From Pseudomonadota bacterium (lineage in GTDB: Bacteria > Pseudomonadota > Gammaproteobacteria > Burkholderiales > Thiobacillaceae): DNA of 6,339 nt. The notes under the pieces were generated by a model that searched no databases, was not told where the DNA came from, and saw only the letters and a program-made list of their open reading frames with translations. The translations under genes were made by a program, and so were the position numbers. The stretch covers positions 1 through 6,339 of the forward strand of contig JAJXXS010000205.1 in NCBI GenBank assembly GCA_021780975.1. Reading direction: 5' to 3'. Shown in pieces: positions 1-5,765 of the stretch (position 1 is its first letter; each line of letters starts with the position of its first letter).

Positions 1-1
1 C

Positions 2-475
2 GAGGGTCATGTCATGCGCCGCCCGCCGCGCGCACCCACCGCGCCGCTCATGGACGCCTACCTGTTCTGGCGCGTGCTCTACATGTCGCTGCTGCTGGGC
101 CTGGGCACGCTAGGCTTTTTCCTCTGGGAATCGGCGCGCGGGCAAAGCCTGGAGGCGGCGCGCACCGCGGCAGTGAACGTGCTGGTGATGGCCGAGGTGT
201 TCTACCTCTTCAACTGCCGCCGCCTGCGCGCGCACTCGCTGGGGCGCACCGCCTTCACCGGCAATCGCTATGTCTGGCTGGCCATCGCGTTGCTGGGCAC
301 CGTGCAGTTGCTGTTCACCTATCTGCCGGCCATGCAGGGCCTGTTTGCCACCACCGCTCTGGACCCACGCGCCTGGGCCGGCATCCTGGCCTTCGCCTGG
401 GCGCTGTATCTGCTGGTGGAAACGGAAAAATTCCTCTTCCGGCGCTTCACCACGCGGCCCGCCAGCGGCTCCTGA
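2..475 (+). CDS. Cation-translocating P-type ATPase, C-terminal end (5' truncated by window)
   Basis: This is the 3' end of a P2-type (Ca2+/Na+/H+-type) cation-transporting ATPase, an inner-membrane pump that moves cations using ATP. The reading frame is open to the left edge, so the ATG at 14 is internal rather than the start. The residues around it, VMRRPPRAP, are the conserved loop found between the sixth and seventh membrane helices of this family. Counting from that Met, four hydrophobic helices follow at about residues 18-38, 48-67, 86-105 and 120-136, matching helices M7-M10 of the Cation_ATPase_C domain. The segment AAVNVLVMAEVFYLFNCR (about 52-69) is the family's characteristic M8 region. 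The protein ends in a short basic tail. The phosphorylation (DKTG) and nucleotide-binding domains lie outside the window, so the transported ion cannot be called. The stop TGA at 473-475 converges on thrC with a 7 bp gap. Confidence 0.9.
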   Translation, partial: EGHVMRRPPRAPTAPLMDAYLFWRVLYMSLLLGLGTLGFFLWESARGQSLEAARTAAVNVLVMAEVFYLFNCRRLRAHSLGRTAFTGNRYVWLAIALLGTVQLLFTYLPAMQGLFATTALDPRAWAGILAFAWALYLLVETEKFLFRRFTTRPASGS

Positions 476-489
476 GCCTGCCTCAGCCG
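466..489. terminator. Small inverted repeat at the convergent gene junction, possible bidirectional terminator
   Basis: CTGAG (472-476) and CTCAG (482-486) are perfect reverse complements around a 5-nt loop. An outer CGG/CCG pair (466-468 with 487-489) could extend the stem past a 3-nt bulge. One arm contains the ATPase stop TGA (473-475) and the other contains the thrC stop (TGA read on the minus strand, 483-485). A hairpin at a tail-to-tail junction fits a bidirectional terminator. However, the stem is short and there is no T-run on either side, so intrinsic termination would be weak at best. Confidence 0.2.
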
Positions 490-1913
490 GCGTGCGCGGC
501 GATGTAGTCCTTGATGGCCTGGGCGCTTGCCGCCATGGCGTGCACGCGCTGCGGCAGGCTCTCCAGATTTTCCAGGTCGCGCGGCCGCTCCGGGCGGCGC
601 CCCAGGGCTTCGACGATGGTGGCTTCGAACTTGGCCGGCAGCGCCGTTTCCAGGCAGACCAGGGGCACCCCGGCCTCGCGGCGCTGCAGCCCGACCTTGA
701 CGCCATCCGCGGTGTGGGGGTCGATGATGACGCCGTAGCGGTCGTACACCTCGCGTATGGTGCGCAGGCGGTCGGCATGGCTGCTGGAGCCGGAGACGAA
801 ACCGTAATCGGCCACGCGCTCGAACAGGCCCTCGGCCTTAAGGTCGAAGCTGCCGCCCGCCTCCACCCGGCTCCACAGCATGCGCACCTTGTCGCCATCG
901 CGCTCGGCGAGGTCGAAGACGAAGCGCTCGAAGTTGGAGGCCTTGGAGATATCCATGGACGGGCTGGAGGTGTGGTAGGTGCTGGCGGCGCCGCGCGGCC
1001 GGTACACGCCGGTCCTGAAGAACTCGTCCAGCACGTCGTTCTCGTTGGTGGCGACGATGAGCCGGCGGATGGGCAGGCCCATCTGGCGCGCGATGTGGCC
1101 GGCGCAGACGTTGCCGAAGTTGCCGGAGGGCACGGCGAAGCTCACCTCCTGCTGGTTGTCCTCGGTGACGGCGAGCCAGGCCTTGAAGTAGTAGATCACC
1201 TGCGCGGCCACGCGCGCCCAGTTGATGGAGTTGACCGCGCCGATGTGATAACGCGCCTTGAAGGCGGCGTCGTTGGACACGGCCTTGACCATATCCTGGC
1301 AATCGTCGAACACGCCCTGCACGGCGATGTTGTAGATGTTGGCGTCCTGCAGGCTGTACATCTGCGCCTGCTGGAAGGGGGTCATGCCATGCTCGGGCGA
1401 GAGCATGAAGACGCGGATCCCGTGCTTGCCGCGCATGGCATATTCCGCCGCCGAACCCGTATCCCCCGAGGTGGCGCCGAGGATGTTGATCTCGCGGCCT
1501 GCGCGCGCCAGCACGTACTCGAACAGGTTGCCCAGCAGCTGCATGGCCATGTCCTTGAAGGCCAGGGTCGGCCCGTTGGACAGGGAGAGAATATGCAGGT
1601 CGGCCTCCAGGCTCAGGAGCGGCGTGATGTCGTGGGCGTTCTGGCCCGGCCGCGTGTGGCAATAGGTCTGCGCCACATAGGTGCGGTCGACCAGCGCCTC
1701 CAGATCGCCCGCCGGGATGTCGGAGACGAAGCGCGACAGGATGGCGAACGCCAGCTCGCGGTAATTCTTGTCGCGCATCTTCGCCAGGTCGTTGGCGGTG
1801 AACTGAGGATAGGTCTGCGGCATGTACAGGCCGCCGTCGGGCGCCAGGCCACCGAGGAGAATCTGGCTGAACGTCTGCGCCGGGGCCTGGCCGCGCGTGG
1901 AGATGTATTTCAT
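483..1913 (-). CDS. thrC: Threonine synthase
   Basis: This PLP-dependent enzyme converts O-phospho-L-homoserine and water to L-threonine and phosphate, the last step of threonine synthesis, in the cytosol. The 476-residue product has the usual length of the longer ThrC class. The N-terminus MKYISTRGQAP and the nearby DGGLYMP (residues 26-32) are typical of the Thr_synth_N domain. The PLP Schiff-base lysine is K120 in GPTLAFKDMAMQ. The phosphate-binding and cofactor loop is GATSGDTGSAA (146-156), followed by GAVNSINWAR (215-224), PSGNFGN (252-258) and SPSMDISKASNFER (307-320). All are family hallmarks and nothing essential is missing. It is the last gene of the operon. Its ATG lies 14 nt after the hom stop, and that gap has no Shine-Dalgarno sequence, so translation is probably coupled to hom. 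Homoserine kinase, which supplies its substrate, is not in the window. Confidence 0.97.
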   Translation of the reverse strand: MKYISTRGQAPAQTFSQILLGGLAPDGGLYMPQTYPQFTANDLAKMRDKNYRELAFAILSRFVSDIPAGDLEALVDRTYVAQTYCHTRPGQNAHDITPLLSLEADLHILSLSNGPTLAFKDMAMQLLGNLFEYVLARAGREINILGATSGDTGSAAEYAMRGKHGIRVFMLSPEHGMTPFQQAQMYSLQDANIYNIAVQGVFDDCQDMVKAVSNDAAFKARYHIGAVNSINWARVAAQVIYYFKAWLAVTEDNQQEVSFAVPSGNFGNVCAGHIARQMGLPIRRLIVATNENDVLDEFFRTGVYRPRGAASTYHTSSPSMDISKASNFERFVFDLAERDGDKVRMLWSRVEAGGSFDLKAEGLFERVADYGFVSGSSSHADRLRTIREVYDRYGVIIDPHTADGVKVGLQRREAGVPLVCLETALPAKFEATIVEALGRRPERPRDLENLESLPQRVHAMAASAQAIKDYIAAHAG

Positions 1914-1927
1914 GTGCGTCGCGCCGC

Positions 1928-3238
1928 TTAACGGCCCAGGGTCTCCAGGCGGATGCGCGCCACGGCGCCGGAGATGGCCGGCAAGCCTTCGATGCGCGCG
2001 ATGGCGCGGTCGACGTTCTTCTCCAGGGCGACATGGGTGAGGATGATGATATCCACCGCCTCCTCGCCCTCCTCAGGCTCCTTCTGCATCATGGCGTCGA
2101 TCGAGATGTCGGCGTCCGCCAGCAGGCGCGTGATGTCGGCCAGCACGCCGGGGCGGTCGAGCGCACGCATGCGCAGGTAATAGGCAGTCTCCACCTCGCC
2201 CATGGGCAGGATGGGATCGGCCGCCAGGCAGTCGGGCTGGAAGGCGAGGTGCGGCACGCGGTTGTGCGGATCGGCGGTGGACAGGCGGGTGACGTCCACC
2301 AGGTCCGCCACTACGGCCGAAGCGGTGGGCTCGGCCCCTGCGCCGGCGCCGTAATACAGCGTGGGGCCCACCGCATCGCCCTTCACCAGGATGGCGTTCA
2401 TGGCGCCGTCGACGTTGGCGATGAGGCGGCGCGCCGGAATCAGGGTTGGATGCACGCGCAGTTCGATGCCCTTGGGCGTGCGCTTGGTGATCCCCAGCAG
2501 CTTGATGCGGTAGCCCAGTTGCTCGGCGTATTTCACGTCCAGGCCGGTCAGCCGGGTGATGCCTTCGGTGTAGGCGCGCTCGAACTGCACGGGGATGCCG
2601 AAGGCGATGGCGGAGAGGATGGTGAGCTTGTGCGCGGCGTCGATGCCTTCCACGTCGAAGGTGGGGTCGGCCTCGGCATAGCCCAGGCGTTGAGCCTCCT
2701 TGAGCACATCGGCGAAGCTCGCGCCGCGGTCGCGCATCTCGGTGAGGATGTAGTTGGTGGTGCCGTTGATGATGCCGGCGATCCACTCGATGCGATTGGC
2801 GGTGAGGCCCTCGCGGATCGCCTTGATGATGGGGATGCCGCCGCCCACCGCCGCCTCGAAGGCGACCATGACGCCCTTCTCCTGCGCCGCGGCGAAGATC
2901 TCGTTGCCGTGCTTGGCCAGCAGGTGCTTGTTGGCGGTGACGACGTGCTTGCCGCGCTCGATGGCCTGCAGCACCAGGGCGCGCGCCGGCTCCAGGCCGC
3001 CGATGAGTTCGACCACGATGTCGATGGCCGGATCGTCCACCACTTCGAAGGGATTCTGCGTCAGCGGCAGATCCGGCGCGATGGCACGCGCCTTTTCCAG
3101 ATTGCGCACCGCTGCCTTGGTGACCAGGATCTCGCGCCCGGCGCGGCGCGCGATCTCCGCCCTGTTGCGGGTCAGAACGGTGAGGGTGCCGCCTCCCACG
3201 GTGCCCAGGCCCAGCAGGCCGACATGGATAGGTTTCAT
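1928..3238 (-). CDS. hom: Homoserine dehydrogenase (monofunctional, ACT-regulated)
   Basis: The enzyme reduces L-aspartate 4-semialdehyde to L-homoserine with NAD(P)H at the branch point of threonine and methionine synthesis. At 436 residues it matches the monofunctional bacterial form without a fused aspartokinase. The Rossmann nucleotide-binding motif GLGTVG spans residues 10-15. The segment VTANKHLLAKHG (100-111) carries K104, the equivalent of the catalytic lysine K117 of the yeast enzyme. AAVGGGIP (129-136) and GIINGTTNY (155-163) are also conserved. E189, D195, D200 and K204 match in spacing yeast E208, D214, D219 and K223, which bind substrate or act in catalysis. A C-terminal ACT domain begins near residue 354 (LRMRALDRPGVLADI), so feedback inhibition by threonine is likely. 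The ATG is 16 nt after the alaA-like stop, with only a weak GGA upstream. It ends in TAA, 14 nt before thrC. Confidence 0.97.
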   Translation of the reverse strand: MKPIHVGLLGLGTVGGGTLTVLTRNRAEIARRAGREILVTKAAVRNLEKARAIAPDLPLTQNPFEVVDDPAIDIVVELIGGLEPARALVLQAIERGKHVVTANKHLLAKHGNEIFAAAQEKGVMVAFEAAVGGGIPIIKAIREGLTANRIEWIAGIINGTTNYILTEMRDRGASFADVLKEAQRLGYAEADPTFDVEGIDAAHKLTILSAIAFGIPVQFERAYTEGITRLTGLDVKYAEQLGYRIKLLGITKRTPKGIELRVHPTLIPARRLIANVDGAMNAILVKGDAVGPTLYYGAGAGAEPTASAVVADLVDVTRLSTADPHNRVPHLAFQPDCLAADPILPMGEVETAYYLRMRALDRPGVLADITRLLADADISIDAMMQKEPEEGEEAVDIIILTHVALEKNVDRAIARIEGLPAISGAVARIRLETLGR

Positions 3239-3254
3239 AGGGTTTTCCGTATTT

Positions 3255-4505
3255 TCATGCTGCCACTGCGTGGCGCTTGCGGTACTGCTCCAGGAAGCGG
3301 GCGAGGCGGCTCATGGCCTCGCGCAGATCGTCCTCATGGGGCAGGAATACCAGACGCAAATGGTCCGGCGTCGGCCAGTTGAAGCCCGAACCCTGCACCA
3401 CCAGCACGCGCTCCGCCTCCAGCAGATCGAGGATGAACTGCTGGTCGTCGCCGATCGGGTAGAGCTTGGGGTCGAGGCGCGGGAACAGGTACATCGCCGC
3501 CTGCGGTTTCACGCAGCTCACGCCGGGAATGGCGGTGAGCATTTCATAGGCAAGGTCGCGCTGGCGCGTCAGGCGGCCGCCCGGTGCCACCAGGTCGTTG
3601 ATGCTCTGGTAGCCGCCCAGCGCGGTCTGAATGGCGTACTGTCCGGGCACGTTGGAACACAAGCGCATGGAGGCGAGCATAGTCAGCCCTTCCAGATAAT
3701 CCCCCGCATGGCGCTTGTCGCCCGACACCACCAGCCAACCTGCACGATAGCCGCAGGAGCGGTAGTTCTTCGACAACCCGTTGAAGGTCACGCACAGCAC
3801 GTCCTCGGCCAACGAGGCGATGGACGTATGCACGGCGCCCTCATAAACCACCTTGTCGTAGATCTCGTCGGCATAGACGATGAGCTGGTGGCTGCGCGCG
3901 ATGGCGATGATTTCCTGCAGCAGGTCCGTGGGGTAGAGCGCGCCGGTCGGATTGTTGGGGTTGATGATGACGATGGCACGCGTGCGCGGCGTGATCTTGG
4001 CGCGGATGTCCGCCAGGTCGGGCAGCCAGCCGGCACCTTCGTCGCACAGGTAATGGCGCGGCGTGCCGCCGGCCAGCGTGACGGCGGCCGTCCACAGCGG
4101 GTAGTCCGGAGCGGGCACCAGCACCTCGTCGCCGGCATCGAGCAGGCCCTGCATGGCCATGACGATAAGCTCCGACACGCCGTTGCCGATGATGATGTCG
4201 TCGATCTGCACGCCGCGGATGCCCTTCTCCTGGGTGTAGTGCATGATGGCCTTGCGCGCGGCGAAGAGGCCCTTGGAATCGGAATAGCCCGAGGCGTTTG
4301 GCAGGTTGAGGATGACGTCCTGGATGATCTCCTCGGGCGCCTCGAAGCCGAAGGGCGCGGGATTGCCGATGTTGAGCTTGATGATGCGCCCGCCCTCCTC
4401 CTCCATCTGGCGCGCGCGCGCCAGCACCGGGCCGCGGATGTCGTAGCAGACGTTGTCTAGCTTGCTGGATTTGCGCACCGGGCGCAGGCTGGGCTTATCG
4501 GGCAT
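3255..4505 (-). CDS. alaA: PLP-dependent aminotransferase, AlaA-like (probable glutamate-pyruvate transaminase)
   Basis: This is a class I/II (fold type I) aminotransferase of 416 residues. It very probably interconverts pyruvate plus glutamate and alanine plus 2-oxoglutarate. The product closely resembles E. coli AlaA (YfbQ) as I recall it, sharing SSKLxNVCYDIRGPV near the N-terminus, KLNIGNPAPFGF (43-54), GNGVSELIV (107-115) and VPAPDYPLWTAAV (130-142). NPNNPTG is at 182-188, the cofactor aspartate is D213 in ADEIYDK, the PLP lysine is K246 in FNGLSKNYR, and the carboxylate-binding arginine is probably R384 in DHLRLVF. The related AlaC (YfdZ) lacks several of these motifs, although operons of this kind are often annotated alaC. 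The chosen ATG gives about six residues more than E. coli AlaA. No Shine-Dalgarno sequence is visible. It is the first gene of the operon with hom and thrC, which suggests joint control of amino-acid supply. Substrate choice is inferred from similarity only. Confidence 0.9.
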   Translation of the reverse strand: MPDKPSLRPVRKSSKLDNVCYDIRGPVLARARQMEEEGGRIIKLNIGNPAPFGFEAPEEIIQDVILNLPNASGYSDSKGLFAARKAIMHYTQEKGIRGVQIDDIIIGNGVSELIVMAMQGLLDAGDEVLVPAPDYPLWTAAVTLAGGTPRHYLCDEGAGWLPDLADIRAKITPRTRAIVIINPNNPTGALYPTDLLQEIIAIARSHQLIVYADEIYDKVVYEGAVHTSIASLAEDVLCVTFNGLSKNYRSCGYRAGWLVVSGDKRHAGDYLEGLTMLASMRLCSNVPGQYAIQTALGGYQSINDLVAPGGRLTRQRDLAYEMLTAIPGVSCVKPQAAMYLFPRLDPKLYPIGDDQQFILDLLEAERVLVVQGSGFNWPTPDHLRLVFLPHEDDLREAMSRLARFLEQYRKRHAVAA

Positions 4506-4599
4506 GGCAATCGCCGGCAGGTCGGAAAGGCCGTAAAATCAGGGCATTCGAAAGTGGTGGATTCTACTTGACCGCACCCCCAGCGGCAAACCTAAGCCC
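4506..4599. promoter_or_regulatory. Divergent intergenic region between alaA-like operon and Mth938-like gene
   Basis: This 94 bp gap must carry the signals for the leftward operon and probably for the rightward small gene. It is visibly richer in A and T than the flanking genes. A rightward element TAAAAT (4534-4539) resembles a -10 box, but no convincing -35 lies 16-18 bp upstream. TTGACC (4568-4573) resembles a rightward -35, but the expected -10 position reads CCTAAG and falls against the start codon. The rightward promoter is therefore undetermined. No attenuator-like leader peptide rich in Thr or Ile codons was seen ahead of the operon. Confidence 0.5.
4561..4589 (-). promoter_or_regulatory. 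Candidate sigma70 promoter of the alaA-hom-thrC operon
   Basis: Read on the minus strand, TTGCCG (4589-4584) matches four of six bases of the -35 consensus and TAGAAT (4566-4561) matches five of six of the -10. The spacer is exactly 17 bp. Transcription would begin near 4554 and leave a leader of roughly 50 nt before the ATG at 4505. This is the best pair in the gap on either strand, but it was picked by eye in a short region. Confidence 0.4.
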
Positions 4600-4977
4600 T
4601 TGAAACTGCACCTCTCCAATCCCGGACTGCAAAACCTCATCACCGCCTACGACGCCGCCTTCGTGCAGGTGGGCGAGCGCCGCCTGGCAGGTCCCAGCCT
4701 TGTGGTATGCCCGGACCGCATGCTTGAACAGTGGGGGGTGGCCAACGTGGCCGCTCTCGTGGCCGAGGATTTCGAAAAACTGCTGGCCCTCGACCCGGAA
4801 ATCGTCCTCCTCGGCACCGGCAGCCGGCTGCGTTTCCCGCCACCCATGCTGTCGCGCCGCCTCGGCGACGCCCGCATCGGCCTGGAAGTCATGGATCTGG
4901 GCGCAGCCTGCCGCACCTACAACATCCTCGCCAGCGAAGGCCGCCGTGTCGCCGCCGCCCTGATCCTGGCAGACTGA
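4600..4977 (+). CDS. Mth938-like (DUF498/AAMDC-NDUFAF3 family) protein, TTG start
   Basis: This is a small cytosolic protein of 125 residues, the normal length for bacterial members of the Mth938-like family (Pfam DUF498). The biochemical role of the bacterial proteins is unknown. The human relative NDUFAF3 helps assemble respiratory complex I. Conserved parts are the N-terminal MKLHL, GPSLVVCPDRM (31-41), IVLLGTGSRLRFP (68-80), and the C-terminal GLEVMDLGAACRTYNILASE (94-113) followed by GRRVAAALI. No signal peptide or membrane segment is seen. The start is TTG at 4600. The frame stays open upstream to a stop at 4534 but has no ATG or GTG, and TTG places KLHL at the N-terminus as in relatives. 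The upstream Shine-Dalgarno is weak. It is divergent from the alaA-like operon, an arrangement I associate with betaproteobacteria. It ends 109 bp before the Rieske gene. Confidence 0.88.
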   Translation: MKLHLSNPGLQNLITAYDAAFVQVGERRLAGPSLVVCPDRMLEQWGVANVAALVAEDFEKLLALDPEIVLLGTGSRLRFPPPMLSRRLGDARIGLEVMDLGAACRTYNILASEGRRVAAALILAD

Positions 4978-5034
4978 GACACCCCCACCCAACGCGCTCC
5001 TTCGGAACTATGTGGCGCAAATGACATCCACCCT

Positions 5035-5056
5035 GTGTGGGAATTGAAGACCACAC
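5035..5056. repeat. Inverted repeat GTGTGG/CCACAC upstream of the Rieske gene
   Basis: GTGTGG (5035-5040) and CCACAC (5051-5056) form a perfect 6-bp stem around an A-rich 10-nt loop, with TTT immediately after on the plus strand. It lies 58 bp past the Mth938-like stop and 30 bp before the Rieske ATG. It could be a weak terminator for the small gene, an operator, or part of the Rieske mRNA leader. The T-run is too short for a confident terminator call. The rest of the gap (4978-5086) holds no gene, and no convincing -35/-10 pair was found in it. Confidence 0.3.
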
Positions 5057-5073
5057 TTTGTTCGCCCTTACGG

Positions 5074-5080
5074 AAGGAGG
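5074..5080 (+). promoter_or_regulatory. Strong ribosome binding site of the Rieske gene
   Basis: AAGGAGG is a near-full anti-Shine-Dalgarno match, 6 nt before the ATG at 5087. It fixes this start and contrasts with the weak or absent sites before every other gene in the window, suggesting high translation of the Rieske protein. Confidence 0.85.
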
Positions 5081-5086
5081 ACGGGG

Positions 5087-5713
5087 ATGGAATCGATCTC
5101 GCTGCCGGACATCGATCATGGACGGCGCCGCTTTCTCGTAGCGGCCACAGGCGCAGTCGGGGGCGTCGGCATCGCTCTCGCCGCCTGGCCCTTCATCGAT
5201 TCGATGGAACCCAGCCAGGCCGCCATCGGCGCAGGCGCGCCCATCGACGTGGATCTCGGCAGACTCGAGCCAGGCCAGTTGATCCTCGCGGTCTGGCGCT
5301 CACGCCCCATCTGGGTATTGCACCGCACCGATGCCCAGCTCGCGACGCTACCGAAGAACCATCCCTTGCTGCGCGACCCCGATTCGAAAGAGAAACAACA
5401 ACTGCCCGGGTTCGTCAACGGCGACTATCGTTCCCTCAACCCGCACATTTTCATCGCCGTGGCCATCTGCACCCATCTGGGTTGCGTGCCCAATTTCATG
5501 CCGCAGCCGGAAGCGCTCGGCTCCGGCTGGCCGGGCGGTTTCCTGTGCCCCTGCCACGGCTCGCGCTACGATCTCTCCGCGCGCGTCTTCGACGGATCGC
5601 CCGCCCCGCTCAACATTCCCATTCCGCCCTACTGGTACAAATCCGAAAAGATCGTGCGCATCGGGGAACTCAAAGGCGGCGGCGCCCAGGAGTGGTCGCC
5701 CTCGATCTGGTAG
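5087..5713 (+). CDS. petA: Rieske iron-sulfur protein, ubiquinol-cytochrome c reductase subunit type
   Basis: This is the [2Fe-2S] subunit of a cytochrome bc1-type complex, which takes electrons from quinol and passes them to cytochrome c1 on the periplasmic side. It has 208 residues. The N-terminus has a twin-arginine motif (GRRRFLV, arginines 13-14) followed by a hydrophobic anchor at about 19-38, as in Tat-exported Rieske proteins. Cluster ligands are C128 and H130 in CTHLGC and C154 and H157 in CPCHGS; C133 and C156 would form the disulfide. S159 and Y161 are the hydrogen-bonding pair associated with high redox potential. GWPGGF (147-152) and the FDGSPAPLNIPIPPYWY region are typical of proteobacterial PetA. 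A tail of about 14 residues follows the usual end near IGE. Cytochrome b and c1 genes do not follow; a Pr6Pr-type membrane protein gene begins 52 bp later. The subunit type is secure, but membership in the cell's main bc1 complex is inferred. Confidence 0.93.
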   Translation: MESISLPDIDHGRRRFLVAATGAVGGVGIALAAWPFIDSMEPSQAAIGAGAPIDVDLGRLEPGQLILAVWRSRPIWVLHRTDAQLATLPKNHPLLRDPDSKEKQQLPGFVNGDYRSLNPHIFIAVAICTHLGCVPNFMPQPEALGSGWPGGFLCPCHGSRYDLSARVFDGSPAPLNIPIPPYWYKSEKIVRIGELKGGGAQEWSPSIW

Positions 5714-5765
5714 TGGTGCCTGCCCGGCGGCGCGCGCCGGCCGAACGCGCGTCAGCAGATAAACT
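5714..5765. other. Short spacer with GC palindrome between Rieske and Pr6Pr genes
   Basis: This 52 bp gap contains the perfect 12-bp palindrome CGGCGCGCGCCG (5728-5739). Alternatively, CCGGC (5724-5728) can pair with GCCGG (5736-5740). No T-run follows, so this is not a clear terminator. Such palindromes are common by chance in DNA of this composition. No promoter or Shine-Dalgarno sequence was recognised before the next ATG, so the next gene may be read through from the Rieske gene. Confidence 0.3.

Noticed and set aside
14..475. Treating the ATG at 14 as the start of a separate small membrane protein
   Set aside because: The frame is open to the window edge, and the residues around the Met match an internal loop of P-type ATPases, so the gene is a fragment cut by the window.
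270..1931. Long plus-strand open frame of about 550 codons opposite thrC
   Set aside because: It lies antisense to an unmistakable threonine synthase. Its translation is rich in Ala, Gly, Arg and His with no recognisable domain, as expected for a shadow frame in GC-rich DNA.
2033..4460. Long plus-strand open frames opposite hom and the alaA-like gene
   Set aside because: They mirror the codon bias of the minus-strand genes, show no family motifs, overlap each other and lack sensible ribosome binding sites.
4564..4992. Minus-strand open frame opposite the Mth938-like gene
   Set aside because: It covers the same DNA as a well-matched Mth938-like protein and shows no motif of its own.
5010..5024. 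Four-codon mini-frame (ATG to TGA) ahead of the Rieske gene as a leader peptide
   Set aside because: It has no Shine-Dalgarno sequence and no regulatory codon pattern, and is expected by chance.
5728..5739. 12-bp GC palindrome as an intrinsic terminator
   Set aside because: There is no T-run after it, and alternating GC palindromes of this size are common at this base composition.
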